Source of the DNA: Neopusillimonas maritima
GTDB lineage: Bacteria; Pseudomonadota; Gammaproteobacteria; Burkholderiales; Burkholderiaceae_B
DNA: 64,000 bases
Direction of reading: 5' to 3'
Assembly: GCF_003576595.1 (NCBI RefSeq)
Contig: NZ_NQOU01000002.1
Coordinates: 434,001-498,000 of the forward strand
The position numbers and the translations under genes were made by a program. Numbering within the stretch: the first letter of the stretch is position 1; every line of letters starts with the position of its first letter. Below are positions 8,439-17,478 of the stretch, in pieces. The notes beneath the pieces were generated by a model. The model ran no database searches and was not told where the DNA came from. It worked only from the letters and a program-made list of their open reading frames with translations.

Positions 8439-9440
8439 TCAATTCTTTCGATGAACAATTAATTGATGCGCCGTAGGGAACAAAGACCACCCCCAGCGCT
8501 GTTGGGCATAGCCCCAAAGGCCTTGTTTGAAGTACGTGGTAATGACAATGGCCAGCCCCCCCAACCCCAGCAGGTACCATGTCCCAAAATCACTAAAAAA
8601 CTTGTTCAGGGCCCAGAAAATAAGCGCCCCCACCAACGGCCCTTCAATGCGGCCAATACCGCCGATAATCACCATGAAAATCGCGAAGGCCGTCCAGTTA
8701 ACGCTAAAGGCGGCGTCTGGACTAATCCGTAAATTACCCACAAAGTAAAGCGCACCGGCCAACCCCGCACCAAATGCCGCCACCACATACACCGCCAATT
8801 TGATCCGGCCCACGGCAATACCATGTGATTTGGCCGCCACTTCGTTATCACGAATCGCCAGAAGTGCTAAGCCACGCTTGCTGCGCAAAAATAAATACAC
8901 CAACCCAACGCACGCCACCACACACAGCAATGCCATCCAGAACGTAACCGACTCGCGTGTAAACCGATCAATGCCACGCAAGGCGGTTAACGTCGTGCCC
9001 GAACCGCCGCCAACCGCGGAAATATTGGAGAACGTTAATCGAAATACTTCGGCAATCACCCAAGTGCCCACCGCAAAGTAGCCACCCTGCAACCTGAACG
9101 CGACCACCGACACGGGAATCGCCACCAGCCCCGCTACAAACGCCCCAATCACAATCGCCACAAACGGATTAACACCGTAAAAATTTCCAAGAATCAGCAT
9201 GGCGTACCCGCCCAGACCGAAAAAAGCCTGCTGACCAATCGACACCATACCGCCATAGCCCGCCAATAAATTCCAGGTCATGGCAAAAATGAAATAACAC
9301 GAAATCTCAACAAACTCGCGCATCCAGCTTGACGCGCCCCAAAAAGGAACACTAATCGCGCCGGCAACCAGAACCAACGCCATGGCGAGCCATAGTTTGT
9401 GAATGGCGGTTCCCCGTACCACGGTGTAAGAAATACTCAT
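8439..9440 (-). CDS. Branched-chain ABC importer permease, LivM type
   Basis: A hydrophobic 333-residue inner-membrane permease with 8-10 predicted membrane helices and the LivM hallmark 'GYGGMVSIGQQAFFGLGGYA' (near residue 65). The ATG at 9440, 19 bases after the LivH stop, gives the family's normal N-terminus; a longer frame to 9509 would overlap LivH and is rejected. It forms the heterodimeric channel with LivH (9460) and is driven by LivG and LivF. It is the last transporter gene before the sulfatase in the same unit. Confidence 0.92.
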   Translation of the reverse strand: MSISYTVVRGTAIHKLWLAMALVLVAGAISVPFWGASSWMREFVEISCYFIFAMTWNLLAGYGGMVSIGQQAFFGLGGYAMLILGNFYGVNPFVAIVIGAFVAGLVAIPVSVVAFRLQGGYFAVGTWVIAEVFRLTFSNISAVGGGSGTTLTALRGIDRFTRESVTFWMALLCVVACVGLVYLFLRSKRGLALLAIRDNEVAAKSHGIAVGRIKLAVYVVAAFGAGLAGALYFVGNLRISPDAAFSVNWTAFAIFMVIIGGIGRIEGPLVGALIFWALNKFFSDFGTWYLLGLGGLAIVITTYFKQGLWGYAQQRWGWSLFPTAHQLIVHRKN

Positions 9441-9459
9441 ATTCTTTACCTTAGCTTTG

Positions 9460-10314
9460 TTAACCGCGTGTTTTAGGGAAAAGACCCTGCGGACGCACAA
9501 CCAACACAATTAAAAACACCATATGGCCGGTCCATATGCCCCAACCAGGATCAATACGCGAACCTATTTGTTGCGTAACGCCCAGTAAAATGGCGCCAAT
9601 AAACGTGCCCCAGAAACTTCCCATACCGCCAATAATGACGGCCTCGAAAGCAAACAACAGCAACATGGGGCCATCGGACGGCGACACCGTCGTACGCATA
9701 CCCTGCATTGCGCCGGCCAACGCAATAAACAGAAACGCCAGCGCCGTAGCCAAGGCATAAACCTTATGCCCGTTCAAGCCCATTAACTCTGCAATTTCAG
9801 GGTCATCCGATACCGCCCGGAACGCTCGACCCAGCGCGGTGTAATTAAACAGCCATTGCAAGCCAACCGTGCACACCAACGCCAACAACAAAATAAGTAC
9901 GGGTAACTGCCCCACCGACAAACCGCCTTCCACCGACCAGCTCATCGTATTAAAGCCACCGGTATTAATCGAGCGCGGATCGGCTGAAAACACCTCAAGC
10001 AAGAAGTTCTGTACCACAATTGAAAGCCCAAAGGTCACCACTAAAGAAGGCATGGGGTCTTTACCCAAGGTGCCGTTAAGCACTCCGCGCTGAACGACGT
10101 AGCCAGAGACCCAGGCCACCGGTAACGTCAGTGCCAAAGCCACTAAGGGCGACAAGCCAACGCTGGTTAACGCAAACGTCAAGAAGGCAGAAAGTATGAT
10201 GAAATCGCCATGCGCGATATTCGTTAAACGCATGACACCGAACATCAGCGATAGCCCCAATGCAAACAGCGCATACAAGCCGCCCAGCAAAATACCCTGA
10301 ATCAGGATGTCCAT
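9460..10314 (-). CDS. Branched-chain ABC importer permease, LivH type
   Basis: A 284-residue inner-membrane permease with about eight membrane segments. The typical N-terminus 'GILLGGLYALFALGLSL' and the conserved 'MRLTNIAHGDFI' loop near residues 28-39 identify LivH. It pairs with LivM. It starts three bases after the LivF stop, so translation is likely coupled. In aromatic-catabolism loci such HAAT-family importers often carry aromatic acids rather than amino acids. Confidence 0.93.
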   Translation of the reverse strand: MDILIQGILLGGLYALFALGLSLMFGVMRLTNIAHGDFIILSAFLTFALTSVGLSPLVALALTLPVAWVSGYVVQRGVLNGTLGKDPMPSLVVTFGLSIVVQNFLLEVFSADPRSINTGGFNTMSWSVEGGLSVGQLPVLILLLALVCTVGLQWLFNYTALGRAFRAVSDDPEIAELMGLNGHKVYALATALAFLFIALAGAMQGMRTTVSPSDGPMLLLFAFEAVIIGGMGSFWGTFIGAILLGVTQQIGSRIDPGWGIWTGHMVFLIVLVVRPQGLFPKTRG

Positions 10315-10317
10315 GAA

Positions 10318-11019
10318 TCACACTCCAAAATAGGCCTGACTGATTTGCTCGCGAGTGACATCGTCCGACTTCCCGTGCAAAGAAACACGCCCTTCCTGCA
10401 GACAATAAAGTCGCGACGACACTCGCTGTGCCATGGAAACGTCTTGCTCAACAATCACGACAGACATTCCTTCTGCCGTAATCACGGGCATCGTGTCGTA
10501 AATTTCACGAATAATGATTGGAGCCAAGCCCAGCGACAACTCATCGCACAACAGCACTTCGGGGTTACTCATAAGGGCTCGTCCGATGGCAACCATTTGC
10601 TGTTGCCCGCCCGATAAAGAAGTGGCCGGCAGGCGGCGCCTTTCCTTTAAAACAGGAAAAAGTTTGTACAGCCGCTGCAGGTCCCAAGGCCCCTTGCGCC
10701 TGGCGCTTGCCCCCATTAATAGGTTCTCTTCAACTGACAGCGAAGCAAACAATCGACGCCCTTCAGGCACCATTGCAAGGCCTTGGCGCACAATCTCCCC
10801 AGGCGGAAAACCACCAATCGCCTTTCCCTTCCACTCGACACTTTGAGACGCCACCTTTACTAAACCAGTGACGCTCTTGAGAAAAGTAGACTTGCCGGCG
10901 CCATTGGCCCCGATAATGGCAACCAACTCCCCTTCATCAAGCAAGAAGTCAATACCAAAGAGGGCTTGTGCATCGCCATACCAAGCTTGTAGATTACGGG
11001 TTTGAAGCAGAGCCGCCAT
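10318..11019 (-). CDS. ABC importer ATPase, LivF type
   Basis: A 233-residue ATPase. Walker A is 'GANGAGKST' near residues 36-44, the signature motif is 'LSGGQQQM' near 135, and Walker B is 'VLLCDELSLGLAP' near 155-167. Short length and the LivF-type C-terminus separate it from LivG. Its start codon immediately follows the LivG stop. It powers the LivHM channel at the cytoplasmic face. Confidence 0.93.
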   Translation of the reverse strand: MAALLQTRNLQAWYGDAQALFGIDFLLDEGELVAIIGANGAGKSTFLKSVTGLVKVASQSVEWKGKAIGGFPPGEIVRQGLAMVPEGRRLFASLSVEENLLMGASARRKGPWDLQRLYKLFPVLKERRRLPATSLSGGQQQMVAIGRALMSNPEVLLCDELSLGLAPIIIREIYDTMPVITAEGMSVVIVEQDVSMAQRVSSRLYCLQEGRVSLHGKSDDVTREQISQAYFGV

Positions 11020-11739
11020 TCAAACCTCCATACCCATATAAACGCGTTTCACATCGGGATTACTCATCACCGAATCGGGATCACCTTCAGCCAGCTCTTG
11101 TCCAAAATTAATGACAAAAAGTCGATCGGCAACCGATAAAAGCGCGTGTACCACATGCTCAATCCAGATCATGGTGACCCCCCTGGCTTTTATCTTGAGC
11201 AACTCATCCACCAGCTCTCGTGCTTCGTGCTCCGTTAAGCCACCGGCAATTTCATCCAGCAGCAGAACCTCAGGCCGTGTCGCCAGGGCGCGGGCCAGCT
11301 CAAGCCGTTTACGGTTTAAGAGTGTGAGCGAGCCGGCCTGCCGATTTGCTACCGTCAGCAAACCGGCTTGTTCCAACACTTCAACGGCGGTCTCCCAGGC
11401 TTGATGCTCGCTCTGTCCTGCACCAAAACAAGCCGCCGTCACCAAGTTTTCAAACACGGTCATATTGCTAAACGGCTGAGGCACCTGATAGCTGCGACCG
11501 ATACCGAGACGACACCGCATATGTGCAGGCAAGGTTGTAATATCCTTGCCCTTATAAGCAATGTGTCCGGCATCGGCCTTAACGTCACCCGAAATTAAAT
11601 TGAACAACGTTGTCTTACCCGCGCCGTTGGGGCCCAGAACGCCCAAGGTTTCACCCGCCTCCACCGATAAAGAAATCTGATCGGTCACACGCAGCGCACC
11701 ATAAGACTTGCAAACTGACTGTAGCGTGAGTATGGGCAT
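11020..11739 (-). CDS. ABC importer ATPase, LivG type
   Basis: A 239-residue ATPase. Walker A is 'GPNGAGKTT' near residues 35-43, and Walker B with the LivG-type 'LLLDEIAGGLTEHE' follows near 157-170. The signature motif is relaxed: 'LTLLNRKRLELARALA' replaces the usual LSxGQ. LivG proteins often have a shortened 'LxYGxQRRLEIARAL' here, so this still fits. It lies between the binding protein and LivF. Confidence 0.92.
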   Translation of the reverse strand: MPILTLQSVCKSYGALRVTDQISLSVEAGETLGVLGPNGAGKTTLFNLISGDVKADAGHIAYKGKDITTLPAHMRCRLGIGRSYQVPQPFSNMTVFENLVTAACFGAGQSEHQAWETAVEVLEQAGLLTVANRQAGSLTLLNRKRLELARALATRPEVLLLDEIAGGLTEHEARELVDELLKIKARGVTMIWIEHVVHALLSVADRLFVINFGQELAEGDPDSVMSNPDVKRVYMGMEV

Positions 11740-11750
11740 CGCCTTTCCCG

Positions 11751-13007
11751 TTATTCCATCACCTCAAATTTCCCGTTAACCGGTATTTCTTTTGCCTGGT
11801 CATTATTAACAATAAAGAGTTCGTAGGGATATTGCTTGCCTTTCTTCCATTGACCCAGAACAAGGGGTGTTTTGCTCACGTTTTTGAACGGCCCCGCGCC
11901 TCCCCATTGGACCGGCCCGATAATGGATTCCATACGCGTTGCCGCAACCGCATCACGAATATCCGCCGGCTTCAACGACTTGCTACGCTTAAGCGTGTTA
12001 GCCGCAACTTCAAATAAAGCATGCGCAAAGCCAATCGGTTGCGTCCATTGCTTACTGGTACTTTCCTCATACGCTTTAGCCAGGGCGCCGGCACTTTGCC
12101 CGGTCAGGCTCGACTTAAATGGGTGATAAGGACTCCACCACACCTCGGTGCTTAAACCATCGCCCAGATCGCCCAGCGCCTCAATTGCGCTCGGGAACAA
12201 CAGCGCTTTTCCAAGCGTAATTGCTTTGGGGTTGAAACCTTGTTGTTTGGCTTGTGTAAGAAAAGTTTTTGCGTCCGGTGGAATCACAACACCGGTAACG
12301 ATCTCGACATTGTCGCGTTTGAAAGCGGCAATTTGAGAGCTGAAATCTTGCGCACCACTTTGAAAACGACCCGGATCCGTAATCGTGTAGCCTTTCTCTG
12401 CCAACGGTTTGGGAAAACCCAACTCCTTATCGCCCCAGGCATTGCCATCGGCATCATTGGGAAACAATCCCCCAACACTTTTGTTTGTGGGCAGCGTTTC
12501 CCAACCATCGATATACGCGCCAATCACATCCTCAAGCCCCCAAAACATGTGATATGTCCAGTTGAAGCCGGTTTCAGGATTGCCCTGGCGCCCAAAGAAC
12601 CACGGTTGCCAAGGCACCACGCTCGACACGCAAGGCACTTCATTCAGTTCACATGCATCGCTTACCGGGTTGGCCGTTTCCGGTGTACCCGCTGTTAATA
12701 CCAATGCCACTTCGTCTTCAAGAATAAGGTCGTTAGCAACCTCACCCGCCCTATTTGGGCTTGATTGACTGTCCTTCAGAATAATTTCAACCGCGTATTT
12801 CGTCCCGTCTACTTCAATACCGTTTTTAAAAACGGCGTTCATTCGATCAATAACCCACCTATCAGCCTCACCAAATGCCGCCAACGGCCCGGTTTGGGGC
12901 GATACATAACCAATTTTCAAGGTTTGAGCGGAAAACACCAGCGGGGATGCACTTGTTGCCGCAACCGCCGCCATCGCCTGAATCAATTGTCTGCGTGTCA
13001 TGTTCAT
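11751..13007 (-). CDS. ABC substrate-binding protein with Tat-like signal
   Basis: A 418-residue periplasmic binding protein of the LivK/AmiC fold. Residues 1-27 form a signal peptide ending 'FSA'. The 'TRRQLIQAMAA' start looks like a twin-arginine signal, though Sec export is possible. The mature domain has the family start 'LKIGYVSPQTGPLAAFGEAD'. It is clearly different from the 385-residue LivK-type protein on the other strand, so the one importer may be fed by two binding proteins. It begins the ABC part of the unit, 45 bases after the TRAP large permease. Confidence 0.92.
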   Translation of the reverse strand: MNMTRRQLIQAMAAVAATSASPLVFSAQTLKIGYVSPQTGPLAAFGEADRWVIDRMNAVFKNGIEVDGTKYAVEIILKDSQSSPNRAGEVANDLILEDEVALVLTAGTPETANPVSDACELNEVPCVSSVVPWQPWFFGRQGNPETGFNWTYHMFWGLEDVIGAYIDGWETLPTNKSVGGLFPNDADGNAWGDKELGFPKPLAEKGYTITDPGRFQSGAQDFSSQIAAFKRDNVEIVTGVVIPPDAKTFLTQAKQQGFNPKAITLGKALLFPSAIEALGDLGDGLSTEVWWSPYHPFKSSLTGQSAGALAKAYEESTSKQWTQPIGFAHALFEVAANTLKRSKSLKPADIRDAVAATRMESIIGPVQWGGAGPFKNVSKTPLVLGQWKKGKQYPYELFIVNNDQAKEIPVNGKFEVME

Positions 13008-13052
13008 GTTGTCTTCTCCTTGTGGTTTTTAAGGTGCTACGGAAAAACATCC

Positions 13053-14345
13053 CTACCTAACCCAGGTAGTCGGGGCCATGACCAGATCAGGCCATGCGAT
13101 GATGAGTCCAATAATGACAATACAGGCGGCAAGAAACGGAACCGTGCCGGCAAAAATCGTCGTGAGGGGAATATCAGGGTTAATTGCTTTTACAGTAAAC
13201 ACGTTCATACCAACGGGCGGGGTCAGCATGCCAATCTCAATCATCATGACGACGAAAATACCGAACCAAATCGGGTCTACCCCTAAATTCTGTACAACAG
13301 CCAGGAAGATCGGCGCGGTAAGAATCAGCAACCCCATCGACTCCATGACGCAACCCATAACCAGATAGATCAGGGCAATGGCAATCAGCACACCAACACG
13401 TGATAAGCCAAGGTCTTCAATAAGCATGACCAACTCAAAGGTCATGCCGCTGAGGTTAATGAAATTGGCGAAAGTGAGCGCACCGAACAAAATGACAAAA
13501 ATCATCGTAGTGATTTTTGTCGCTTCCATCATGCAATTAATAATGTCTTTAACGGCCAGCCTACGTCGTGCCACACCTATGGCCAACGCCCCCATTGCGC
13601 CAATGCCGGCTGATTCGGTCACGGTAAAAAGGCCACCATACATGCCGCCCATCACCAATATCAGCAATACAACAACAGACCATAATTTGGATGTTTTACG
13701 TAACCGCTCACGCATTGATCTCAATTGACCTTGCGGCCCAAGTTTGGGTCTCAAACCAATGGTAATCACAATAGCCAGCATAAACAGCAACACCAGTATG
13801 AGCCCGGGGAAGAGGGTTCCCAAAAAGAGTTTCTTGATATCCGTTTCGGTGAGCAGACCATACACAATAAGCGGCACCGAGGGCGGAATGACTGCGGCCA
13901 GCACCCCACCTGACGCAATCGAACCTGTTGAAATCGCGTCGTGATAACCCGACCTTCGCATCGGCGGAATAGCCACTTTACTCATCGTGGCCGACGCGGC
14001 AATCGAACTTCCCGAAATTGCGCCGAACAAACCACAAGCCAGTACCGTTGCGTGTGCCAACCCGCCTTTCAAGTGCCCCAGCCAGGCATTCGCCGCGTCA
14101 TAGAGCTCTTCGGAAATATCGGCTTTAAAAATAAACAAACCCATGAGAATGAACATAGGTAACACCGACAACCCGTAATTTGACGACACGTCGACAACCT
14201 GCTGAGCCAACATCGTCATGGCAGGATCAAGCCCACGCAAGACAGCAAAACCGGCGGTTCCAATAAGAATCATGGAGAAAGCAAGGGGCACACCGATAAA
14301 GGCCAGCACCAACACCGCAACGAAACCAATCAGGGCAAGCGTCAT
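13053..14345 (-). CDS. dctM: TRAP transporter large permease, DctM
   Basis: A 430-residue permease with about 12 hydrophobic segments and the DctM pattern ('SVLPMFILMG', 'ISGSSIAASATM', 'ASGGVLAAVIPPS'). The open frame extends upstream to 14516, but the ATG at 14345 overlaps the DctQ stop by the usual ATGA and gives the standard N-terminus 'MTLALIGFVAVLV'. It is the Na+-coupled translocation subunit for a carboxylate bound by DctP. Confidence 0.93.
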   Translation of the reverse strand: MTLALIGFVAVLVLAFIGVPLAFSMILIGTAGFAVLRGLDPAMTMLAQQVVDVSSNYGLSVLPMFILMGLFIFKADISEELYDAANAWLGHLKGGLAHATVLACGLFGAISGSSIAASATMSKVAIPPMRRSGYHDAISTGSIASGGVLAAVIPPSVPLIVYGLLTETDIKKLFLGTLFPGLILVLLFMLAIVITIGLRPKLGPQGQLRSMRERLRKTSKLWSVVVLLILVMGGMYGGLFTVTESAGIGAMGALAIGVARRRLAVKDIINCMMEATKITTMIFVILFGALTFANFINLSGMTFELVMLIEDLGLSRVGVLIAIALIYLVMGCVMESMGLLILTAPIFLAVVQNLGVDPIWFGIFVVMMIEIGMLTPPVGMNVFTVKAINPDIPLTTIFAGTVPFLAACIVIIGLIIAWPDLVMAPTTWVR

Positions 14346-14836
14346 GAGATCTCTCCACGCGCCGAAGCCGCCGCTAAAGTATTCACCATCACGGCCGCGA
14401 GCAATATCGCCGTTAGCACAGTGAAAGCGAACAACACGTACACCAGCGGTGCCATGGGTAAATCGAGCACGATGGTGGCCGCCTGGGTATTGACATACAA
14501 ACCCGCCTGATCCCATAACCGCCAGGCCAGCAACATAACCGCGAACAAGCTCACGGCATCACACACCGCCTGTTTAATGCGTAAAGCATGCGCTCCCAGA
14601 AGGTTATCTATGAGGCTGACAGTGATGTGACCTCGATCACGGGTAAGAACAGGCAGCCCGGCAAAGACTGCCAATGCCATACAAAAGCGGATAATTTCCG
14701 TCGCTCCCGTGATTGGACTTGCAAACACATAGCGCATGAAGACATCGACAAAAGTCAGCACTAAGATAACCATGAGGGGGAGCACGCATGTCCATTTCAG
14801 CACTTGCTCCAATTTCGACGCTAATGGGGTCGTCAT
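14342..14836 (-). CDS. dctQ: TRAP transporter small permease, DctQ
   Basis: A 164-residue membrane protein with four hydrophobic helices, the size and layout of TRAP small permeases. The conserved 'VFMRYVFASPITGATEI' region near residues 28-45 supports the call. It overlaps DctM by four bases and starts 11 bases after the DctP stop. It forms the membrane complex with DctM. Confidence 0.88.
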   Translation of the reverse strand: MTTPLASKLEQVLKWTCVLPLMVILVLTFVDVFMRYVFASPITGATEIIRFCMALAVFAGLPVLTRDRGHITVSLIDNLLGAHALRIKQAVCDAVSLFAVMLLAWRLWDQAGLYVNTQAATIVLDLPMAPLVYVLFAFTVLTAILLAAVMVNTLAAASARGEIS

Positions 14837-14847
14837 GATGTAGGCCT

Positions 14848-15873
14848 TTATTTTGCGGGCTGACTACCTTGCGCCTGCTCGATGTAATATTTCAGCGCGG
14901 CATCACCATCCACACCCAAGCTTTGTGCGTTAGCCACCCATGCTGCAACAATCGGCTTGCCCAGTTTGTGCAATTCGTCGTTGAAGGCCGCATCGGCCTC
15001 TATAAATTGCACGCCGTCTTTAGCCAAACCTGCCCTTACATCCCGCTCCAATTGATCGTAAACGCTGGACCGGGCCGCAAAGGATTCCCCACTCAAGCGC
15101 ATAATGGCTGCTTGATCCTGCTCTGAAATTTCATCCCACTTTTTCTGGTTAATGAAGAACGCAAAGCTGGCGGCAGTGATACCACCGGGAACGTCAACAA
15201 TTGATTTGGCATATGAAGCGGTATTAAACGCCCTTGCATCCATAACCGGGTAACCCGCAAACGCATCAACCGTGCCGCCGGAAATAACCTCGTGACTACG
15301 CGCAGCGGCCACCGCCACCACACCTGCGCCGGCTGCCTCCATCATTTGAGCAGCCACACCAGGCAACGCATACACCCGCTTGCCTTGAACATCCTTAATT
15401 GAGGTTATCGGCTCTTCCATGCTGTAGATAGGCCCAACCGGAAAAGTAAACATCGATAACACGTGAACGCCTTCATATTCATCTACCTTGGCAAAAAACT
15501 TTTCGTACGTTTTCCACAAGGCAATCGAACTGCGTTCAGACGTTGAGTTAATGAAAGGTAAATGGGCTATTTGCGAAAGCTTGACGTTCCGGGCCATCAA
15601 GCCATGAAACATATAAGCGCCGTCTGCAATCCCCTGGGTGACAGCATCAAGTTGGGCCGCCGGCGCCGCCAGACTTTGTGGTGCAATCGATACCCGCACC
15701 CGCCCGTCGGTGGCCTTGTAAACCTCCTTGGCCCAAGGCTTAAGCACCTTCTCATTAATGGTGTGTTTCGGCGGTAAAAAACTATTAATCAATAAATTGG
15801 TCGTCTCGGCCCAACTAACGGTACTGGTCAAAGCCAGTACAGCGGCCGACAGCAGCCCTGTGATGTATTTCAT
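14848..15873 (-). CDS. dctP: TRAP transporter substrate-binding protein, DctP
   Basis: A 341-residue periplasmic protein. Residues 1-22 form a Sec signal peptide ending 'VSWA'. The mature part begins 'ETTNLLINSFLPPKH' and shows the DctP fold signatures, including 'VYALPGVAAQMMEAAGAGVV' near residue 170 and the 'GTVDAFAGYPVM' segment. The family binds organic acids, including aromatic acids. It follows the aldehyde dehydrogenase by 51 bases in the same unit, giving the cluster two complete uptake systems. Confidence 0.92.
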   Translation of the reverse strand: MKYITGLLSAAVLALTSTVSWAETTNLLINSFLPPKHTINEKVLKPWAKEVYKATDGRVRVSIAPQSLAAPAAQLDAVTQGIADGAYMFHGLMARNVKLSQIAHLPFINSTSERSSIALWKTYEKFFAKVDEYEGVHVLSMFTFPVGPIYSMEEPITSIKDVQGKRVYALPGVAAQMMEAAGAGVVAVAAARSHEVISGGTVDAFAGYPVMDARAFNTASYAKSIVDVPGGITAASFAFFINQKKWDEISEQDQAAIMRLSGESFAARSSVYDQLERDVRAGLAKDGVQFIEADAAFNDELHKLGKPIVAAWVANAQSLGVDGDAALKYYIEQAQGSQPAK

Positions 15874-15924
15874 TTTTGTCTCCAGAATTTTTAATTTATG
15901 TCAGGCGCCATTTAGCCTGCCGCT

Positions 15925-17433
15925 TTAACGCGGATAAAAGGGCGGCACTTTTGCATCAACGTTGACCCATACGCTCTTAACCTGCGTATATTCACGCATG
16001 GCGTCGAAGCCCATTTCCCGGCCATATCCCGATACACCCACGCCGCCAAACGGCGAACCGGGGTTAACGCGTTTGTAGCAATTAATCCAAACCATGCCGC
16101 TTTTCATTTCGCGCGCGAACTTGTGCGCGCGTTGCAGGTCTTTTGTCCATAACCCGCCACCCAAACCGTATTGGGTGCCATTGGCAATTGCCAGCGCTTC
16201 CTCATCGGTTTTAAACGTCATCACCGTGGCAAAAGGCCCAAACACTTCTTCCTGAGCGACCCGATCAGAAGGCGACGCCGCCTTCACAACAGTAGGCATC
16301 ACGTAGCACCCATGGGCCAACTCACCCTCGCCCGCCTTGCCTCCTAATAACACTTCACCGCCCTGCTCTTTCGCCACCTCAACGAAACTCAACACCCGCT
16401 CTTTATGCTGAATACTGGTTAACGGCCCCATCTCCGTTTCAGGGGCAATGGGATTGCCCATGCGAATACTTTGTGCAATGGGCAAAAACTTATCCAGAAA
16501 AGCGCGGGCAATACTTTCATGCAAAACAATTCGCGACCCGGCAATACACGCTTGGCCCTGGTTATGGAAAATAGCTTGCAATGAGCCGTGCACCGCCTGG
16601 TCGAGGTCGGCATCGGAAAAAACAATATTGGCACCTTTGCCACCGAGCTCAAGCTGTACTTTTTTCAGGTTGCCCGAACTGGCCTGGACCACTCGGCGGC
16701 CCGTTGCGGTACTGCCGGTAAAAGCAATCTTTGCAATACGCTCGTGTTCGGCAATATATTGCCCGGCAACCGAGCCAAGACCCGGCACGATATTCACCAC
16801 CCCATCGGGCATGCCCGCCTCCGACATGAGCTCTGCAATTCTCAACGTGGTCAGTGGGGTAATCTCGGCGGGTTTAAGCACAATGCTGTTACCTGCGGCC
16901 AGTGCCGGCCCCATTTTCCAACTGGTAAACATTAACGGAAAATTCCACGGCACCACCTGACCCACCACGCCCACGGGTTCGCGCAAGGTGTAATTCAGGA
17001 AGCCCGCTTCAACCGGAATTTGTTCACCCTGAAATTTATCGGCCATCCCGCCGAAATAACGAAACGTTCCCGCGGTACGCGGCACGTCGAGAAAGCGGGT
17101 ATCGCGAATGGGGTGCCCCGTATCCATGGTTTCCAAACGCGCCAGATCTTCCGCATTGGCCTCGATTAAATCAGCCAACCTAAGCAAAATTCGGCCACGC
17201 TCCATCGCCGACAGTCGGCTCCAAACCGGAAATGCCTTCTCGGCGGCAGCCACGGCAAGATCAATATCCTCCTTGCCGGCCATCGCCACCTGGGCAATCT
17301 CGGAATTGTCGTGCGGGTTCAACGTGGCAAGCGTCTCGCCCGACACCGCGTCAACAAATTTTCCATTAATAAAAAGCTGGTGGCGTATGGGCGTGCGCAA
17401 CCCTGCCGCAGCGGCAATATCACTCGGATTCAT
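15925..17433 (-). CDS. Aldehyde dehydrogenase, likely hydroxymuconic semialdehyde DH
   Basis: A 502-residue NAD(P)-dependent aldehyde dehydrogenase. The catalytic residues are E262 in 'LELGGKG' and C296 in 'NQGQACIAGSR'; the oxyanion/cofactor motif 'PWNFP' is at 162-166. The ATG at 17433 has a GGAG ribosome site; an ATG at 17454 does not. By itself the family does not fix the substrate. Placement directly after the hydroquinone dioxygenase subunits matches the hapE/pnpE position. It therefore probably oxidises 4-hydroxymuconic semialdehyde to maleylacetate. Confidence 0.82.
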   Translation of the reverse strand: MNPSDIAAAAGLRTPIRHQLFINGKFVDAVSGETLATLNPHDNSEIAQVAMAGKEDIDLAVAAAEKAFPVWSRLSAMERGRILLRLADLIEANAEDLARLETMDTGHPIRDTRFLDVPRTAGTFRYFGGMADKFQGEQIPVEAGFLNYTLREPVGVVGQVVPWNFPLMFTSWKMGPALAAGNSIVLKPAEITPLTTLRIAELMSEAGMPDGVVNIVPGLGSVAGQYIAEHERIAKIAFTGSTATGRRVVQASSGNLKKVQLELGGKGANIVFSDADLDQAVHGSLQAIFHNQGQACIAGSRIVLHESIARAFLDKFLPIAQSIRMGNPIAPETEMGPLTSIQHKERVLSFVEVAKEQGGEVLLGGKAGEGELAHGCYVMPTVVKAASPSDRVAQEEVFGPFATVMTFKTDEEALAIANGTQYGLGGGLWTKDLQRAHKFAREMKSGMVWINCYKRVNPGSPFGGVGVSGYGREMGFDAMREYTQVKSVWVNVDAKVPPFYPR

Positions 17434-17444
17434 AATTGCTCCAT

Positions 17445-17460
17445 CCCCGCCCATGCGGGG
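17445..17460 (-). other. Intercistronic hairpin before aldehyde dehydrogenase
   Basis: A perfect six-base-pair stem, CCCCGC (17445-17450) with GCGGGG (17455-17460), and a four-base loop sit between the dioxygenase large subunit and the dehydrogenase. There is no T-run, so it more likely affects mRNA stability or processing than termination. Confidence 0.35.
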
Positions 17461-17478
17461 GTCAGGCTTCAGAACAGA

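Noticed and set aside
14346-14516. N-terminal extension of DctM
   Set aside because: It lies inside the DctQ gene and does not resemble DctM; the ATGA overlap start at 14345 is standard.
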